Assembly (NCBI RefSeq): GCF_023657445.1
Contig: NZ_JAGTWY010000001.1
Location: 2,480,001 to 2,544,000, forward strand
Reading direction: 5' to 3'
DNA length: 64,000 bases
Source of the DNA: Marinobacter sediminum
Lineage (GTDB): Bacteria; Pseudomonadota; Gammaproteobacteria; Pseudomonadales; Oleiphilaceae
A program made the translations under genes and the position numbers. Numbering within the stretch: the first letter of the stretch is position 1; each line of letters opens with the position of its first letter. The notes under the pieces were generated by a model. That model made no database searches, was not told the origin of the DNA, and saw only the letters and a program-made list of their open reading frames with translations. This document shows positions 25,767 to 35,778 of the stretch, one piece after another.

Positions 25767-26978
25767 TTACCAGATGATGGCAATGTCGTCCCGCTGAATA
25801 TTCACCTGCCCACCAATCTGCGGCATGCGCCCATTGCTGAAATCCGGATGAACATTGTTGAGGGTGACCGTTAAACGGGCGTTATTGAGCTCCGGTGTAT
25901 TGCCCGGGGAATCGAGATACCGCGCGCTTCGATAGAGGTGCAGCTCGTCGCCGGGACGAAGACCGGCCGTTGCCCCGGACTCAAGGGTGACGTCATGACC
26001 ATCGACTCTCGCTATCCGGGTCATGAAAGGCTGGCAGGCCAGTGCGTCAGTCACCGACCGGGCCATATTTCCGATAACCTCCCCCACCGCTTGTCCGTAT
26101 GCGGTTTTCTGAAAGCCGGCTGAGCCGAATCCGGTCGAGGCACCGGGCCCTGCATCCCACTCGGCCGAGGCCACAAACCGCTGCTGATACACCGGTGAAC
26201 CACTGAACCCATCGAAAATCATGAGATCCACAGCAAAGCGACGACCCTGATCCACGGCACCGATGCTACGCTGAAACTTGTCCAGAACCGACGAACCCCA
26301 GGCTGAAGGGTCAGCAACGCCAAGGTCACGGATCACCCCCGTCACAACAAACTGCACCCCCATTTCCCGGGCCAGTTGCAGCACATTGGTCAGACGGTTG
26401 TCGCCCTTCTGTACTGTCGGGGCATTCAGCAGATCATCAAACATCCGCGACGTGGTCGCGCCGAATACCTGAAGCAGGCCTGCGCGACGCAATTGCGCCT
26501 GCAACTGCTGCGGCAAGATTTCGCCGGCATCATCAATGCGCCCGACTCGGGCCTGATCGGGATAAAGCACGGGAAAACCCGTAATCGCCACACGTTTCTT
26601 CAGTCTGGCTGCGTCGCCCGCACTGCAACTGCCCTGCCCTTCGGACATCTCGGCCCGGACGATGACTCTCAACAGGTTGCCACTCCGGTACTCATCGACG
26701 ATGCGGGCATTCTTTGCCTGTGCACTGGACGCGACCTGCATCCGCGATTCCGTAAGCACACCATTTTCCATGGTATCCCGGGTGCTGACCTGCGCCTCAT
26801 ACTGCAGCGCAAGATCGCGGAACGCCGCTTTGCGCGCTTCCGCCCGAGCCGCGTCCAGGTCACCATTATGAATGTTCGCGTGCCCCACACCTTCCAGAAC
26901 GATGGCCTGAACACTGCTGCTAGCCAGCAGGAAAACGGCCAGAATGGAACCCAGTAACCCCACGGAGAAAAACCTCAT
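25767..26978 (-). CDS. flgT: Flagellar H-ring protein FlgT
   Basis: A 403-aa secreted protein. The signal peptide MRFFSVGLLGSILAVFLLASSSVQA is followed by the FlgT N-domain (NGDLDAARAEARKAAFRDLALQYEAQV), a TolB-N-like middle domain (KKRVAITGFPVLYPDQA to VVTGVIRDLGV) and a C-terminal SH3-like domain (GATAGLRPGDELHLYRS). In Vibrio, FlgT builds the H-ring around the outer LP ring, needed for high-speed polar flagella. I favour the ATG at 26978 because the longer start at 27002 puts acidic residues before the signal peptide. It is preceded by flgP in the same operon. Confidence 0.88.
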   Translation of the reverse strand: MRFFSVGLLGSILAVFLLASSSVQAIVLEGVGHANIHNGDLDAARAEARKAAFRDLALQYEAQVSTRDTMENGVLTESRMQVASSAQAKNARIVDEYRSGNLLRVIVRAEMSEGQGSCSAGDAARLKKRVAITGFPVLYPDQARVGRIDDAGEILPQQLQAQLRRAGLLQVFGATTSRMFDDLLNAPTVQKGDNRLTNVLQLAREMGVQFVVTGVIRDLGVADPSAWGSSVLDKFQRSIGAVDQGRRFAVDLMIFDGFSGSPVYQQRFVASAEWDAGPGASTGFGSAGFQKTAYGQAVGEVIGNMARSVTDALACQPFMTRIARVDGHDVTLESGATAGLRPGDELHLYRSARYLDSPGNTPELNNARLTVTLNNVHPDFSNGRMPQIGGQVNIQRDDIAIIW

Positions 26979-27018
26979 TGGAACCTTATCCTGATCATTC
27001 ATTTTTCCCGTTACTCAA

Positions 27019-27567
27019 TCAGTCCAGATAATACAGTGAATCCACGCCCCTGCTCTGGACATCACCAATACTGTCATTATCGCGGGGCATCGGAATCGGA
27101 CAGAGGTCCTGAACCTGGTCATCGGCAACCTTTGAGACACAAGCACGGAACCGGGGCTCAAGCTTCAGTTCCATGACGGTCTCGACCACACCATCGCTGT
27201 GCTCGTTAACAGCCACCATCTTGGCACCTCGAATGTAGCTGTCGACGTAGGTTCGGAACGTATCGTTACGCAAGACAAAGTCATTAACCGTAGAGCTCCC
27301 GTAAATCACGGTACCGTAGACACGCTCTGCAAGATTACGGTATGCGTCCAGCTGGGATGCCCGCCTCGCCAGGAGCCGTTTACGCGTGTTGAGCCGATCC
27401 TTTGACGCATCCTCATAGGTGCCAAATCCACTGACACGAACGGTGATCGGTTCCATCCCGGTTTGGCGCTGATCCTCTTTCGTATCGCTGTCCCGGTAGC
27501 TGCCGACTGGCGCGCACGCAGACACCATCAGGGCCAGAAAGGGGACAAGTATCCAGCGAAGGGTCAT
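27019..27567 (-). CDS. flgP: Flagellar outer-membrane lipoprotein FlgP
   Basis: A 182-aa lipoprotein with a clear lipobox: LALMVSAC, Cys18 as the acylated residue. The mature part is an LPP20-like domain (ITVRVSGFGTYEDASKDRLNTRKRLLARRASQLDAYRNLAERVYG). FlgP forms part of the basal disk/H-ring in Vibrio and Campylobacter. The start at 27567 has GGAG seven or so bases upstream; the frame extends to 27597 without a site. It is upstream of flgT with 16-40 bases between, in one operon. flgO, usually their partner, is not in the window. Confidence 0.85.
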   Translation of the reverse strand: MTLRWILVPFLALMVSACAPVGSYRDSDTKEDQRQTGMEPITVRVSGFGTYEDASKDRLNTRKRLLARRASQLDAYRNLAERVYGTVIYGSSTVNDFVLRNDTFRTYVDSYIRGAKMVAVNEHSDGVVETVMELKLEPRFRACVSKVADDQVQDLCPIPMPRDNDSIGDVQSRGVDSLYYLD

Positions 27568-27822
27568 TTTTTTATCTCCGAAAACGTCATTTGGCAATTA
27601 CCATGAAAAATTCACGCCAATTATTATAACCCTCTGATATCTAAATAGAGCCCTCCAAAAAGCGGGCTATCCGCATCCCCGAGCGGCAAAAATCTGCCTC
27701 GGTTTACACATCAAAAACAAACCGTTACCGCTTACGTCATGAGCACGGGCCCGCTCTACTCTAAGCTCGTCACTTCGGAATCGTCTATTTACACCTTTAC
27801 TCGTCAAGAAACAGGATTCTTC

Positions 27823-29148
27823 ATGAATGGTAACCGCCTGACCAGACTGTCTCTGGCCATAGGCCTGTCAGTTGCGTCTGCTTCCGCACTGGCAAGTCCC
27901 GAGCAGTTTATGTCCTCACGTTCGTTTGCCATGGGTGGCACCGGCGTTGCCACCGGTCAACCGGCCGATGCCGCTGCTACCAACCCCGCTCTGATGGCGG
28001 GCGACCACCACGACTGGTCTGACGATTTCGGCCTGATGCTGCCTTCTTTCAACGTGCGGGCAGCGGATGAACAAGAGACCGTGGACCAGATTGACGGTAT
28101 TCAGGATGTCATCAGTGAGTTCAACCAGCTTGTCACCGACCTGCAGAATGCACCGTCACAACCGGGCGCTGACGCACTCGCAACATCAGCCGCCGACTTT
28201 CGTGACCGGCTGGTGAATTTTGACCAGGACACCGTACGCGCTAACGTGGGGCTGGGCCTGGCAATGGTGTTTCCCGGCAATGCGATCTCTGTGGGTGTGT
28301 TTGCCAACGGAAACATGACGGCGACGGTGCGTGGCGAACTTTCTAATAATGACCGCACCCTGCTAGACGACATTGTCAGTGCTGCCAATACCGGCACAGT
28401 AAGTGACGTTGAAACAGTCATCGATAACGCACCGGTTGATCAGGATGGCAATATTCAGTTCGATTCCAGAGGCCGGGTTCTGGCTTCTTCGGTCGGGGAA
28501 GTCGGCATCAGTTTCGCTCGCGCCTTCGAACTGGCCAACGGCAACAGTTTCCAGCTTGGCCTGTCTCCCAAATACGTTGAACTTCGAACCTTTCAGTACA
28601 CCGAATCGGTATCGGGTTTCGACGACAACAACTTCGACGGAGACCAGTACCAGACGGACAAGAGCGGCTTCAACCTGGACCTTGGTGCGGGCTATTCGTT
28701 CGGCGAAGAGAATCAATGGAATGTCGGTCTTGCGGTAAAGAACCTGATTCCCATGGAACTGGATTCCAGGGTTAGCCCCGACCCGCTCAAACAGGAAGAG
28801 TTGCGCACACTGGAACTCGACCCCATGGTCACCGCAGGCATTGCCCACAAGAGCCAGTACCAGGTTATCACCGCTGAGATTGACCTCACCAGGAAGGAAG
28901 CCTTTGGTTACGAGGACGACACGCAGTGGGCGGCCCTGGGCGCTGAATTCGACGCATGGCATTATGCCCAGCTGCGGGTTGGTGTGCGGCACAACCTCGC
29001 CAGCAACGAGAACAACAGCGGCATTGAAGAGGAAACCCAGTTCACGGCGGGTCTCGGCCTGAACCTGCTGGGCGTGCGCATGGATCTGGGCGCCCTCTAC
29101 AGTGATGCCGACGTAGGTGCAGCCCTGGAGTTCGGCACCGCCTTCTGA
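27823..29148 (+). CDS. TraF-like outer-membrane beta-barrel protein
   Basis: A 441-aa exported protein. The signal peptide ends at SVASASALA. The mature start PEQFMSSRSFAMGGTGVATGQPADAAATNPALMA is typical of the 'conjugal transfer TraF' family and of FadL-like barrels. Alternating strands follow and the protein ends in Phe (EFGTAF), the outer-membrane insertion signal. No conjugation genes are near, so the family name is historical and the role is unknown. ATG 27823 has ACAGGA upstream. A terminator follows at 29169. Confidence 0.75.
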   Translation: MNGNRLTRLSLAIGLSVASASALASPEQFMSSRSFAMGGTGVATGQPADAAATNPALMAGDHHDWSDDFGLMLPSFNVRAADEQETVDQIDGIQDVISEFNQLVTDLQNAPSQPGADALATSAADFRDRLVNFDQDTVRANVGLGLAMVFPGNAISVGVFANGNMTATVRGELSNNDRTLLDDIVSAANTGTVSDVETVIDNAPVDQDGNIQFDSRGRVLASSVGEVGISFARAFELANGNSFQLGLSPKYVELRTFQYTESVSGFDDNNFDGDQYQTDKSGFNLDLGAGYSFGEENQWNVGLAVKNLIPMELDSRVSPDPLKQEELRTLELDPMVTAGIAHKSQYQVITAEIDLTRKEAFGYEDDTQWAALGAEFDAWHYAQLRVGVRHNLASNENNSGIEEETQFTAGLGLNLLGVRMDLGALYSDADVGAALEFGTAF

Positions 29149-29168
29149 TCCGTGGATCACCGTCTGAC

Positions 29169-29202
29169 AGGCCCGCCCGGTGATTCCCGGCCGGGCCTTT
29201 TT
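29169..29202 (+). terminator. Rho-independent terminator after the TraF-like gene
   Basis: An imperfect GC-rich stem, AGGCCCG-CCCGG against CCGGCCGGGCCT, is followed by TTTTT about 20 bases after the stop. Confidence 0.8.
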
Positions 29203-29287
29203 CGATTCAGAGGTGCTCTGGTTTGCCTCGGCGTACCGGTAACCGGATAATTCCCGAAAACGACAGTCGAGAGGAATCAGCAACTTC

Positions 29288-30409
29288 ATGCAAACCTATC
29301 TGGTCGGTGGCGCCGTACGCGATGAATTGCTCGGTCTGAATGTGAAGGACCGGGACTGGGTCGTGGTGGGCGCAACCCCCGACGACATGCTGAGACAGGG
29401 TTTCAAACAGGTAGGTGCGGACTTCCCGGTATTCCTTCACCCAAAAACCCGGGAGGAATACGCTCTGGCACGCACCGAGCGCAAGCAGGGCCACGGCTAC
29501 CACGGTTTCAGCGTTTACAGTGCTCCCGACGTGACCCTGGAAGAGGACCTGAAACGCCGGGACCTGACCATCAACGCCATGGCCAAGTCCGAGCAGGGCG
29601 AGCTGATTGACCCGTTTAATGGCCAGCAGGATATTGAAGAGCGCCAACTGCGCCACGTCTCTGAAGCGTTTGCCGAAGACCCCCTGCGCATCCTCAGAAC
29701 CGCCCGGTTTGCAGCCCGTTTTCAGCCCATGGGCTTTCAGGTCAGCGCAGAGACCATGACCCTGATGCGGGCCATGGTTACTGATGGAGAAGTAGACCAT
29801 CTGGTCCCCGAGCGGGTCTGGCAGGAAATCCAGCGGGCGCTGCACGAAAAGGAACCCGGAACCTTTTTCGAGGTGCTCCGGGATTGCAGGGCCCTCAACG
29901 TTCTTGCGCCCGAGCTCGTCCCGGACGCCCCGTTTAGTTCAGCCCTGGCTGCCCTTCGCTGCAGCCACGATCGGGAAGGCTCGACAGCGGAACGTTTTGC
30001 CGCGTTGATGTCGCCGCTGCCGGAAGATACCTGCATCGAACGGGCGCAGGCGCTCAAGGCACCCAACGATTGTCAGAATCTGGCTCGCCTGACAGTGAAA
30101 TTCATCCCGGCAATGAAAGACCCAGGAAACAGACAGCCGACTGCAGAGAACCTGCTATCCCTGTTCGACACAGCAGATCTCTGGCGTCGTCCCGAGCGGT
30201 TTTCCCTGCTGACCAGGGTATTGGCATGTTCACTGCCGGCAACGGCCGGCAATGCCATTATGCTCCTGGAGCGCGCCGCGGACGCAGCCGCCGGCGTTTC
30301 GCCGAAGGCTCTGATGGCGGATGGCTTCAAGGGGAAGGCGCTGGGCGAGGCAATCCGCAAGGAACGTTTAGAACGTATCGGGCAGGAACTGTCACACCAA
30401 TCATCCTGA
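29288..30409 (+). CDS. cca: CCA-adding tRNA nucleotidyltransferase, HD-less form
   Basis: A 373-aa enzyme that adds or repairs the 3'-CCA of tRNAs. The nucleotidyltransferase motifs are [50 protein letters not shown] and [17 protein letters not shown]. coli-type Cca (about 410 aa) carries a C-terminal HD phosphohydrolase domain with HDxGK. Here the equivalent position reads [13 protein letters not shown] and no HD motif is visible, which explains the shorter length. A strong GAGGAA site precedes the start. The pteridine reductase gene follows ten bases later, so they are probably co-transcribed. Confidence 0.93.
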   Translation: MQTYLVGGAVRDELLGLNVKDRDWVVVGATPDDMLRQGFKQVGADFPVFLHPKTREEYALARTERKQGHGYHGFSVYSAPDVTLEEDLKRRDLTINAMAKSEQGELIDPFNGQQDIEERQLRHVSEAFAEDPLRILRTARFAARFQPMGFQVSAETMTLMRAMVTDGEVDHLVPERVWQEIQRALHEKEPGTFFEVLRDCRALNVLAPELVPDAPFSSALAALRCSHDREGSTAERFAALMSPLPEDTCIERAQALKAPNDCQNLARLTVKFIPAMKDPGNRQPTAENLLSLFDTADLWRRPERFSLLTRVLACSLPATAGNAIMLLERAADAAAGVSPKALMADGFKGKALGEAIRKERLERIGQELSHQSS

Positions 30410-30418
30410 GGAAAGATC

Positions 30419-31165
30419 ATGGCCGACACAACCCCCGTTGCTCTTGTCACCGGCTCTGCCCATCGCCTGGGCGCCCACACAGCCCAGGCACTTCATGGCC
30501 GTGGCTGGAAAGTGATCGTCCACTATCGTAGTCGCAAGCAACAGGCCGATGCATTGGTGGCGAGCCTGAATGCGACCCGGCCGGATTCGGCAACGGCCAT
30601 TCAGGCAGACCTGAGCCAAATGGACGATGTCCGAAGACTCGGAGAGGACGCGGTCGGGCATTGGGGTAAACTGGACGGGCTGGTGAACAATGCCTCCGTT
30701 TTCTACCCGAACCCCACCCAGGACGCGACCCCGGAAGACTGGGACTCAGTGCTCCACACCAATTTAAGAGCACCTTTTTTCCTGCTTCAGGCATGCCTGC
30801 CAACACTGCGGAAAAACAATGGCTGTGTCGTCAACCTGATCGACATCTACAGCGAAAAACCGCTGGCCGACCATCCACTATACTGTGCCAGCAAGTCCGG
30901 ACTGGCCGCGCTGACCCGGTCATGGGCAAAGGATCTGGCGCCGATCATACGTGTTAATGGCGTATCCCCGGGCGCCATTCTCTGGCCCGAGGGCGACGCC
31001 ACAATGAATGAGAACCACCAGCAGACAATTCTTGAAAAGACTCCCCTGGCACGAACCGGTACTCCGGATGACATCGCCAAAACTATCGTCTTTCTCATGT
31101 GCGATGCGCCCTTCATAACTGGCCAGATTCTATCCGTGGATGGCGGCCGCAGCCTCAACATGTAG
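30419..31165 (+). CDS. Pteridine reductase (SDR family)
   Basis: A 248-aa short-chain dehydrogenase. TGSAHRLGAHTAQALHGRGWKVIVHYRSRK has the Arg-containing nucleotide loop typical of PTR1/FolM pteridine reductases. LVNNASVFYPNP and the catalytic Tyr-x3-Lys in PLYCASKSGLAAL follow, with a C-terminal FITGQILSVDGGRSL. It probably reduces dihydro-pterins or -folates with NADPH. It is downstream of cca in the same operon. The substrate is inferred from the nucleotide-loop signature. Confidence 0.8.
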   Translation: MADTTPVALVTGSAHRLGAHTAQALHGRGWKVIVHYRSRKQQADALVASLNATRPDSATAIQADLSQMDDVRRLGEDAVGHWGKLDGLVNNASVFYPNPTQDATPEDWDSVLHTNLRAPFFLLQACLPTLRKNNGCVVNLIDIYSEKPLADHPLYCASKSGLAALTRSWAKDLAPIIRVNGVSPGAILWPEGDATMNENHQQTILEKTPLARTGTPDDIAKTIVFLMCDAPFITGQILSVDGGRSLNM

Positions 31166-31293
31166 CCGCCCTCCGGACACGGCAGATTTAACCCTATCCG
31201 GGCCTCTTTCTTTCCGGATACAATATAACCAGTTTCCCGTCCTGCCGGCGTGGACCTGACACAATTCCCGCCCTTTCAAACCGGAGAAAACCC

Positions 31294-32472
31294 ATGCGTG
31301 ATGTCGTCATTGTTGCTGCCAAGCGTACCGCCATCGGAGCCTTTGGCGGAGGCCTTTCCAGCCTGCGCGCCGACCAGCTCGGCACCGCAGTTATCAAAGC
31401 CATTTTAGAGGAAACCGGCGTTGCCGGTGATCAGGTCAACGAAGTGGTACTCGGCCAGGTTCTGACGGCCGGCTCTGGCCAGAACCCCGCCCGCCAATCC
31501 GCTATCAATGCCGGTCTCCCGGCCTCCGTACCCGCCATGACCATCAACAAGGTGTGTGGTTCCGGCCTCAAGGCGGTTCATATGGCAGCACAGGCAATCC
31601 GCTGCGGCGACGCAGAACTTATGATTGCCGGCGGCCAGGAGAGCATGAGCCAGGCGCCTCACGTGCTGCCCAACAGCCGCAATGGTCAGCGAATGGGCAA
31701 CTGGACCATGATCGACACCATGATCACCGACGGTTTGTGGGATGCCTTCAACGACTACCACATGGGCGTTACCGCCGAAAACATCGTCGAGAAATATGGC
31801 ATCAGCCGGGAAGAGCAGGATGAATTCGCCGCCGCGTCCCAGCAAAAAGCGGTTGCTGCCAGTGAAGCGGGTTATTTCGATGGCCAGATCGTGCCCGTAT
31901 CCATTCCCCAGCGGAAGGGTGACCCGATCGTCGTCAATAAGGATGAAGGTCCCCGCGCTGGCGTGACCGGCGAAGGCCTTGGCAAGTTACGGCCGGCGTT
32001 CAAGAAGGATGGAACGGTCACCGCAGGCAACGCGTCTTCGCTGAATGATGGCGCCGCGGCCGTCATGGTGTGCAGTGCTGAGAAAGCCAAAGAACTTGGC
32101 CTGACTCCGCTCGCCACCATAAAGGCTCATGCCAATGCCGGCGTTGATCCCTCCATCATGGGCACCGGCCCGATTCCCGCCAGTCAGCGCTGCCTCAAAC
32201 TGGCGGGCTGGAGCGTGGATGATCTGGACCTGGTCGAAGCGAACGAGGCCTTTGCCGCCCAGGCCATCTCCGTAAACCGCGACCTTGGCTGGGATACCAG
32301 CAAGGTCAATGTCAACGGCGGCGCCATCGCCCTGGGCCATCCCATCGGTGCGTCCGGCTGCCGAATTCTGGTTTCCCTGCTGCACGAAATGGTTCGCCGT
32401 GATGCCCATAAAGGCCTGGCGACGCTGTGCATTGGTGGCGGCATGGGTGTTGCGCTGGCCGTTGAACGCTAA
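31294..32472 (+). CDS. Acetyl-CoA C-acetyltransferase (thiolase)
   Basis: A 392-aa biosynthetic-type thiolase that condenses two acetyl-CoA to acetoacetyl-CoA or does the reverse. The nucleophilic Cys is in [19 protein letters not shown] (near 88). The His is in [19 protein letters not shown] (near 348). The second catalytic Cys is in [18 protein letters not shown] (near 378). CGGAG upstream of ATG 31294. No phaB or phaC neighbour is present, so ketone-body, PHA or fatty-acid roles are all possible. Confidence 0.95.
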   Translation: MRDVVIVAAKRTAIGAFGGGLSSLRADQLGTAVIKAILEETGVAGDQVNEVVLGQVLTAGSGQNPARQSAINAGLPASVPAMTINKVCGSGLKAVHMAAQAIRCGDAELMIAGGQESMSQAPHVLPNSRNGQRMGNWTMIDTMITDGLWDAFNDYHMGVTAENIVEKYGISREEQDEFAAASQQKAVAASEAGYFDGQIVPVSIPQRKGDPIVVNKDEGPRAGVTGEGLGKLRPAFKKDGTVTAGNASSLNDGAAAVMVCSAEKAKELGLTPLATIKAHANAGVDPSIMGTGPIPASQRCLKLAGWSVDDLDLVEANEAFAAQAISVNRDLGWDTSKVNVNGGAIALGHPIGASGCRILVSLLHEMVRRDAHKGLATLCIGGGMGVALAVER

Positions 32473-32477
32473 GCTCC

Positions 32478-32942
32478 ATGCTGAATGTGGTGCTGTATGA
32501 GCCGGAGATACCGCCGAATACCGGTAATATTATCCGGCTCTGTGCCAATACCGGCTGCCTGCTGCATCTGATTAAACCCCTGGGATTCACCCTGGAGGAC
32601 AAGCAGATGCGGCGCGCAGGACTCGATTACAGTGAATACGCCAGTATCAGGGTCCACGAGAACTACCAGGCTTTCCTGGCGAGTGAACAACCGCAGCGAC
32701 TGTTTGGACTCACCACCAAGGGTAGCCATCACTATCACGAGGTGCGTTACCAGGAAGGTGACTACCTCATGTTTGGCCCCGAAACCCGGGGGCTGCCCGT
32801 TTCCGTCAGGGAATCCCTGCACCCCGATCGATGCCTGCGGGTGCCGATGCGCCCGGAAAGCCGGAGCCTGAACCTGTCCAACACCGCTGCGCTGGTGGTA
32901 TATGAAGCATGGCGACAACTGGAGTTCGCCGGCGCTACCTGA
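32478..32942 (+). CDS. trmL: tRNA (cytidine(34)-2'-O)-methyltransferase TrmL
   Basis: A 154-aa SPOUT methyltransferase that 2'-O-methylates the wobble base of tRNA-Leu. SPOUT motif 1 is [20 protein letters not shown], the knot region is [10 protein letters not shown], and the C-terminal loop is [23 protein letters not shown]. It starts six bases after the thiolase stop. A bidirectional terminator separates it from secB. Confidence 0.96.
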   Translation: MLNVVLYEPEIPPNTGNIIRLCANTGCLLHLIKPLGFTLEDKQMRRAGLDYSEYASIRVHENYQAFLASEQPQRLFGLTTKGSHHYHEVRYQEGDYLMFGPETRGLPVSVRESLHPDRCLRVPMRPESRSLNLSNTAALVVYEAWRQLEFAGAT

Positions 32943-32962
32943 ACAGCCCTTCGTACTTGCAC

Positions 32963-32990
32963 AAAAAAACCGGCATAAGCCGGTTTTTTT
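32963..32990. terminator. Bidirectional terminator between trmL and secB
   Basis: The stem AAACCGGC/GCCGGTTT has a short ATAA loop, an A-run on the left and a T-run on the right, between convergent genes. Confidence 0.92.
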
Positions 32991-33010
32991 GTGCAGGACG
33001 CAAGCCCGGA

Positions 33011-33514
33011 TTAATGGGTTTGCTGCTCTTCCTTGGCGTCGCCATTCGCTTCTTCCTGCTTGCGCTTCAATGCCTGGGCATAAATGGCATCGAAATTAAC
33101 CGGCGCGAGCATGAGCGCGGGGAAGCTGCCCTTACCGACGACGCCGTCAATGGCTTCGCGAGCGTAAGGGAAGAGGATCGTCGGGCAGTATGCACCCAGC
33201 ATCTGACCAAGCTGTGCACCTTCGATACCTTGCACCAGGAAAACGCCAGCCTGCTGAATCTCAACGATGTAGGCAACTTTCTCACCGACTTTTGCGGTGA
33301 TCGTCAGAGACAGAACCACTTCGTATTGATTATCGCTTACCTTATTGTGCGAAGTATTCAGGTCCATATTAACCTGCGGCTTCCACTGCTCCTGAAATAC
33401 CGCCGGAGAATTGGGCGACTCAAAAGACAGGTCCTTCACGTAAATGCGCTGAAGGGCAAACTGGGGTTGGTTCTCGTTTTCGGTGCCTGCTGCGGCTTGC
33501 TGATTCTCAGCCAT
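33011..33514 (-). CDS. secB: Protein-export chaperone SecB
   Basis: A 167-aa tetrameric chaperone that keeps preproteins unfolded and delivers them to SecA. Motifs are [23 protein letters not shown], the acidic/beta core [30 protein letters not shown] and [32 protein letters not shown] precedes the start. The rhodanese-fold gene lies 140 bases upstream; the grxC gene often found between them is not there. Confidence 0.97.
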   Translation of the reverse strand: MAENQQAAAGTENENQPQFALQRIYVKDLSFESPNSPAVFQEQWKPQVNMDLNTSHNKVSDNQYEVVLSLTITAKVGEKVAYIVEIQQAGVFLVQGIEGAQLGQMLGAYCPTILFPYAREAIDGVVGKGSFPALMLAPVNFDAIYAQALKRKQEEANGDAKEEQQTH

Positions 33515-33654
33515 TTTCAGTCCTTTCGTTCTCGATCGTGGGCTCAGGCCCGTTGTTATCAGGTGTGCTGCCGGAACAGTCTGCTGCGCGGCAGCGCCAG
33601 CTTATGTGAAACAGTGCGGCAGATTGCGCTCCAGATCAAGAGCCAACTCCGGCC

Positions 33655-34071
33655 CTACTTTTTGACCAGTGGCAGATTGCTCGCTTTCCAGTCGCTGATG
33701 CCGCCATTAAGACGCACAACGTTACTGAACCCTTCGGCACTGAGCTGCTTCACCGCCATCGCAGAATGCTGCCCCATTTTGTCGGCAACGATAATCTGCT
33801 TTTCCTTGAACTTGTTCAGTTCGGAAACGCGGCTCTTCAGACTGTTCAGGGGAATATTGACAGAACCGGTGATACGGCCCTCGCCAAATTCCTTCCGATC
33901 CCGGATATCCACCACCACTGCTTCATCCTTGTTGATCAGATTGACTGCACCCTGGGCCGAAATCTTGGCACCGCCTCGACGGGACTCAAGAAACAGAATA
34001 GCCAGCAAAAACGCCACAAACAGCGACACAAGAATGTAGTGGTTAACAACAAATTCGAACAAGCGGTCCAT
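33655..34071 (-). CDS. Membrane-anchored rhodanese-fold protein lacking the catalytic cysteine
   Basis: A 138-aa protein. One N-terminal helix ([19 protein letters not shown]) anchors a YibN-type rhodanese domain (residues 38-135: [25 protein letters not shown]). The active loop in relatives reads C-K-M-G-Q-H-S; here it is ADKMGQHSA, with Asp97 at the cysteine position. It therefore should not carry persulfide and may act as a binding or structural module. It lies between secB and gpmI and is divergent from gpmI. Confidence 0.85.
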   Translation of the reverse strand: MDRLFEFVVNHYILVSLFVAFLLAILFLESRRGGAKISAQGAVNLINKDEAVVVDIRDRKEFGEGRITGSVNIPLNSLKSRVSELNKFKEKQIIVADKMGQHSAMAVKQLSAEGFSNVVRLNGGISDWKASNLPLVKK

Positions 34072-34213
34072 GAAAGTACCCTGGAAAATAATTTGGCTGG
34101 ATTATACACACACGGGAGCGGTCACAGAAGGCGGCCAACGTGGCTTGTGCGAATCAAAACGGTTAGAATCGGCGCTCCCGTTTATTAACTTTTCCAACAA
34201 ACCGGATGAAGTG

Positions 34214-35761
34214 ATGACTGCGACGCGCAAGCCGACTGCACTGATTATCCTAGACGGCTGGGGCTATCGTGACCCGGCTGACGACAACGCCATCAGCAAT
34301 GCCAGCACTCCGTTCTGGGACAAACTCTGGCAAAACCAGCCAAAGACCCTGATCAATACCTCGGGCATGTTTGTCGGCCTGCCCCAAGGCCAGATGGGCA
34401 ACTCCGAAGTCGGTCACATGAATCTGGGCGCTGGCCGGGTGGTTTATCAGAGCCTGACCCGCATCGACAAAGATGTTGAAACCGGCGGCTTCCAGAAAAA
34501 CGAAGTGCTTTGCTCGGCTATCGACAAGGCTGTGAGCAACGGCCGTGCCGTTCACCTCATGGGCCTGCTCTCTCCGGGCGGCGTCCACAGCCACGAAGAT
34601 CACATTCTGGCGGCTGCTGAACTGGCCGCGGCCCGTGGCGCAAAGGAAGTGTACATTCACGCTTTCCTGGATGGCCGGGACATGCCACCGCGTAGCGCCA
34701 AACCATCGCTGGAAAAGGCCGCCGCCAAACTCAAGAGCCTCGGTGTCGGGCGAGTAGCGTCCATTGTTGGCCGTTATTACGCCATGGACCGGGACAATCG
34801 CTGGGATCGGGTTGAAGCAGCCTACAACCTGATGACCCAGGGTACTGCGGACCTTACCGCGGCCGACCCCGTTAACGGGCTGGAGCAGGCTTACGAGCGC
34901 GGAGAAAACGACGAGTTCGTCAAACCGACCCGCATTCACGCTGCCGGCGAAGCGGCAGGAACCATTAACGATGGTGACGCCGTGCTGTTCATGAACTTTC
35001 GCGCCGACCGTGCCCGTGAGATGACACGCACGTTTGTGGATAAGGACTTTGACGGCTTTGATCGCCGCAAGCATCCGAAACTGGCCGACTTTGTCATGCT
35101 GACGGAGTACGCCGCGGACATCAAAACCTCCTGCGCTTACCCGCCTGAGCAACTGAGCAACGGCCTCGGTGAATACATGGCGAAAGAGGGCAAAACCCAG
35201 CTGCGCATATCGGAAACCGAGAAGTACGCGCACGTCACTTTCTTCTTCAATGGTGGCCTGGAAACACCGTTCGAAGGTGAAGATCGCATCCTGGTGCCAT
35301 CTCCCAAAGTGGCCACCTACGATCTGCAACCGGAAATGAGCGCACCGGAAGTCACCGACAAGCTGGTTGAAGCCATCAAGAGCGGCAAATACGACCTGAT
35401 TGTGTGCAACTATGCCAACGGCGATATGGTAGGCCACACCGGTAAACTGGACGCCGCCATCAAGGCCGCCGAATGCCTCGACCACTGTGTTCAGCGTGTA
35501 GTGGAGGCACTGGATGAAGTGGGTGGTGAAGCCTTGATTACCGCAGATCACGGCAACTGCGAGCAGATGACCGACCCCGACTCCGGCCAGGTACACACCG
35601 CCCATACCATTGGTCCGGTCCCTCTGGTTTATACCGGACACCGCAACGTCTCCCTTCTGGATGATGGCAGCCTGAGCGATGTAGCACCGTCCCTGCTGGC
35701 GTTGATGGGCCTGGAACAGCCCCAGGAGATGACCGGCCACAGCCTGGTCAAAACCGGTTGA
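34214..35761 (+). CDS. gpmI: 2,3-bisphosphoglycerate-independent phosphoglycerate mutase
   Basis: A 515-aa manganese-dependent, alkaline-phosphatase-fold enzyme interconverting 3- and 2-phosphoglycerate. The N-terminal [19 protein letters not shown] provides a metal ligand. The phosphoserine is in [20 protein letters not shown]. The C-terminal [18 protein letters not shown] and [11 protein letters not shown] hold the second metal site. ATG 34214 gives the normal N-terminus; the frame extends 144 bases upstream with non-conserved sequence. It begins the conserved gpmI-envC-ctpA-yibQ string. Confidence 0.97.
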   Translation: MTATRKPTALIILDGWGYRDPADDNAISNASTPFWDKLWQNQPKTLINTSGMFVGLPQGQMGNSEVGHMNLGAGRVVYQSLTRIDKDVETGGFQKNEVLCSAIDKAVSNGRAVHLMGLLSPGGVHSHEDHILAAAELAAARGAKEVYIHAFLDGRDMPPRSAKPSLEKAAAKLKSLGVGRVASIVGRYYAMDRDNRWDRVEAAYNLMTQGTADLTAADPVNGLEQAYERGENDEFVKPTRIHAAGEAAGTINDGDAVLFMNFRADRAREMTRTFVDKDFDGFDRRKHPKLADFVMLTEYAADIKTSCAYPPEQLSNGLGEYMAKEGKTQLRISETEKYAHVTFFFNGGLETPFEGEDRILVPSPKVATYDLQPEMSAPEVTDKLVEAIKSGKYDLIVCNYANGDMVGHTGKLDAAIKAAECLDHCVQRVVEALDEVGGEALITADHGNCEQMTDPDSGQVHTAHTIGPVPLVYTGHRNVSLLDDGSLSDVAPSLLALMGLEQPQEMTGHSLVKTG

Positions 35762-35778
35762 CTGCAAGGCCCGTAGCA

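Noticed and set aside
33515..33654. A grxC gene between secB and the rhodanese-fold gene
   Set aside because: The gap is only 140 bases, too short for a glutaredoxin, and no CPYC-type motif is seen in any frame.
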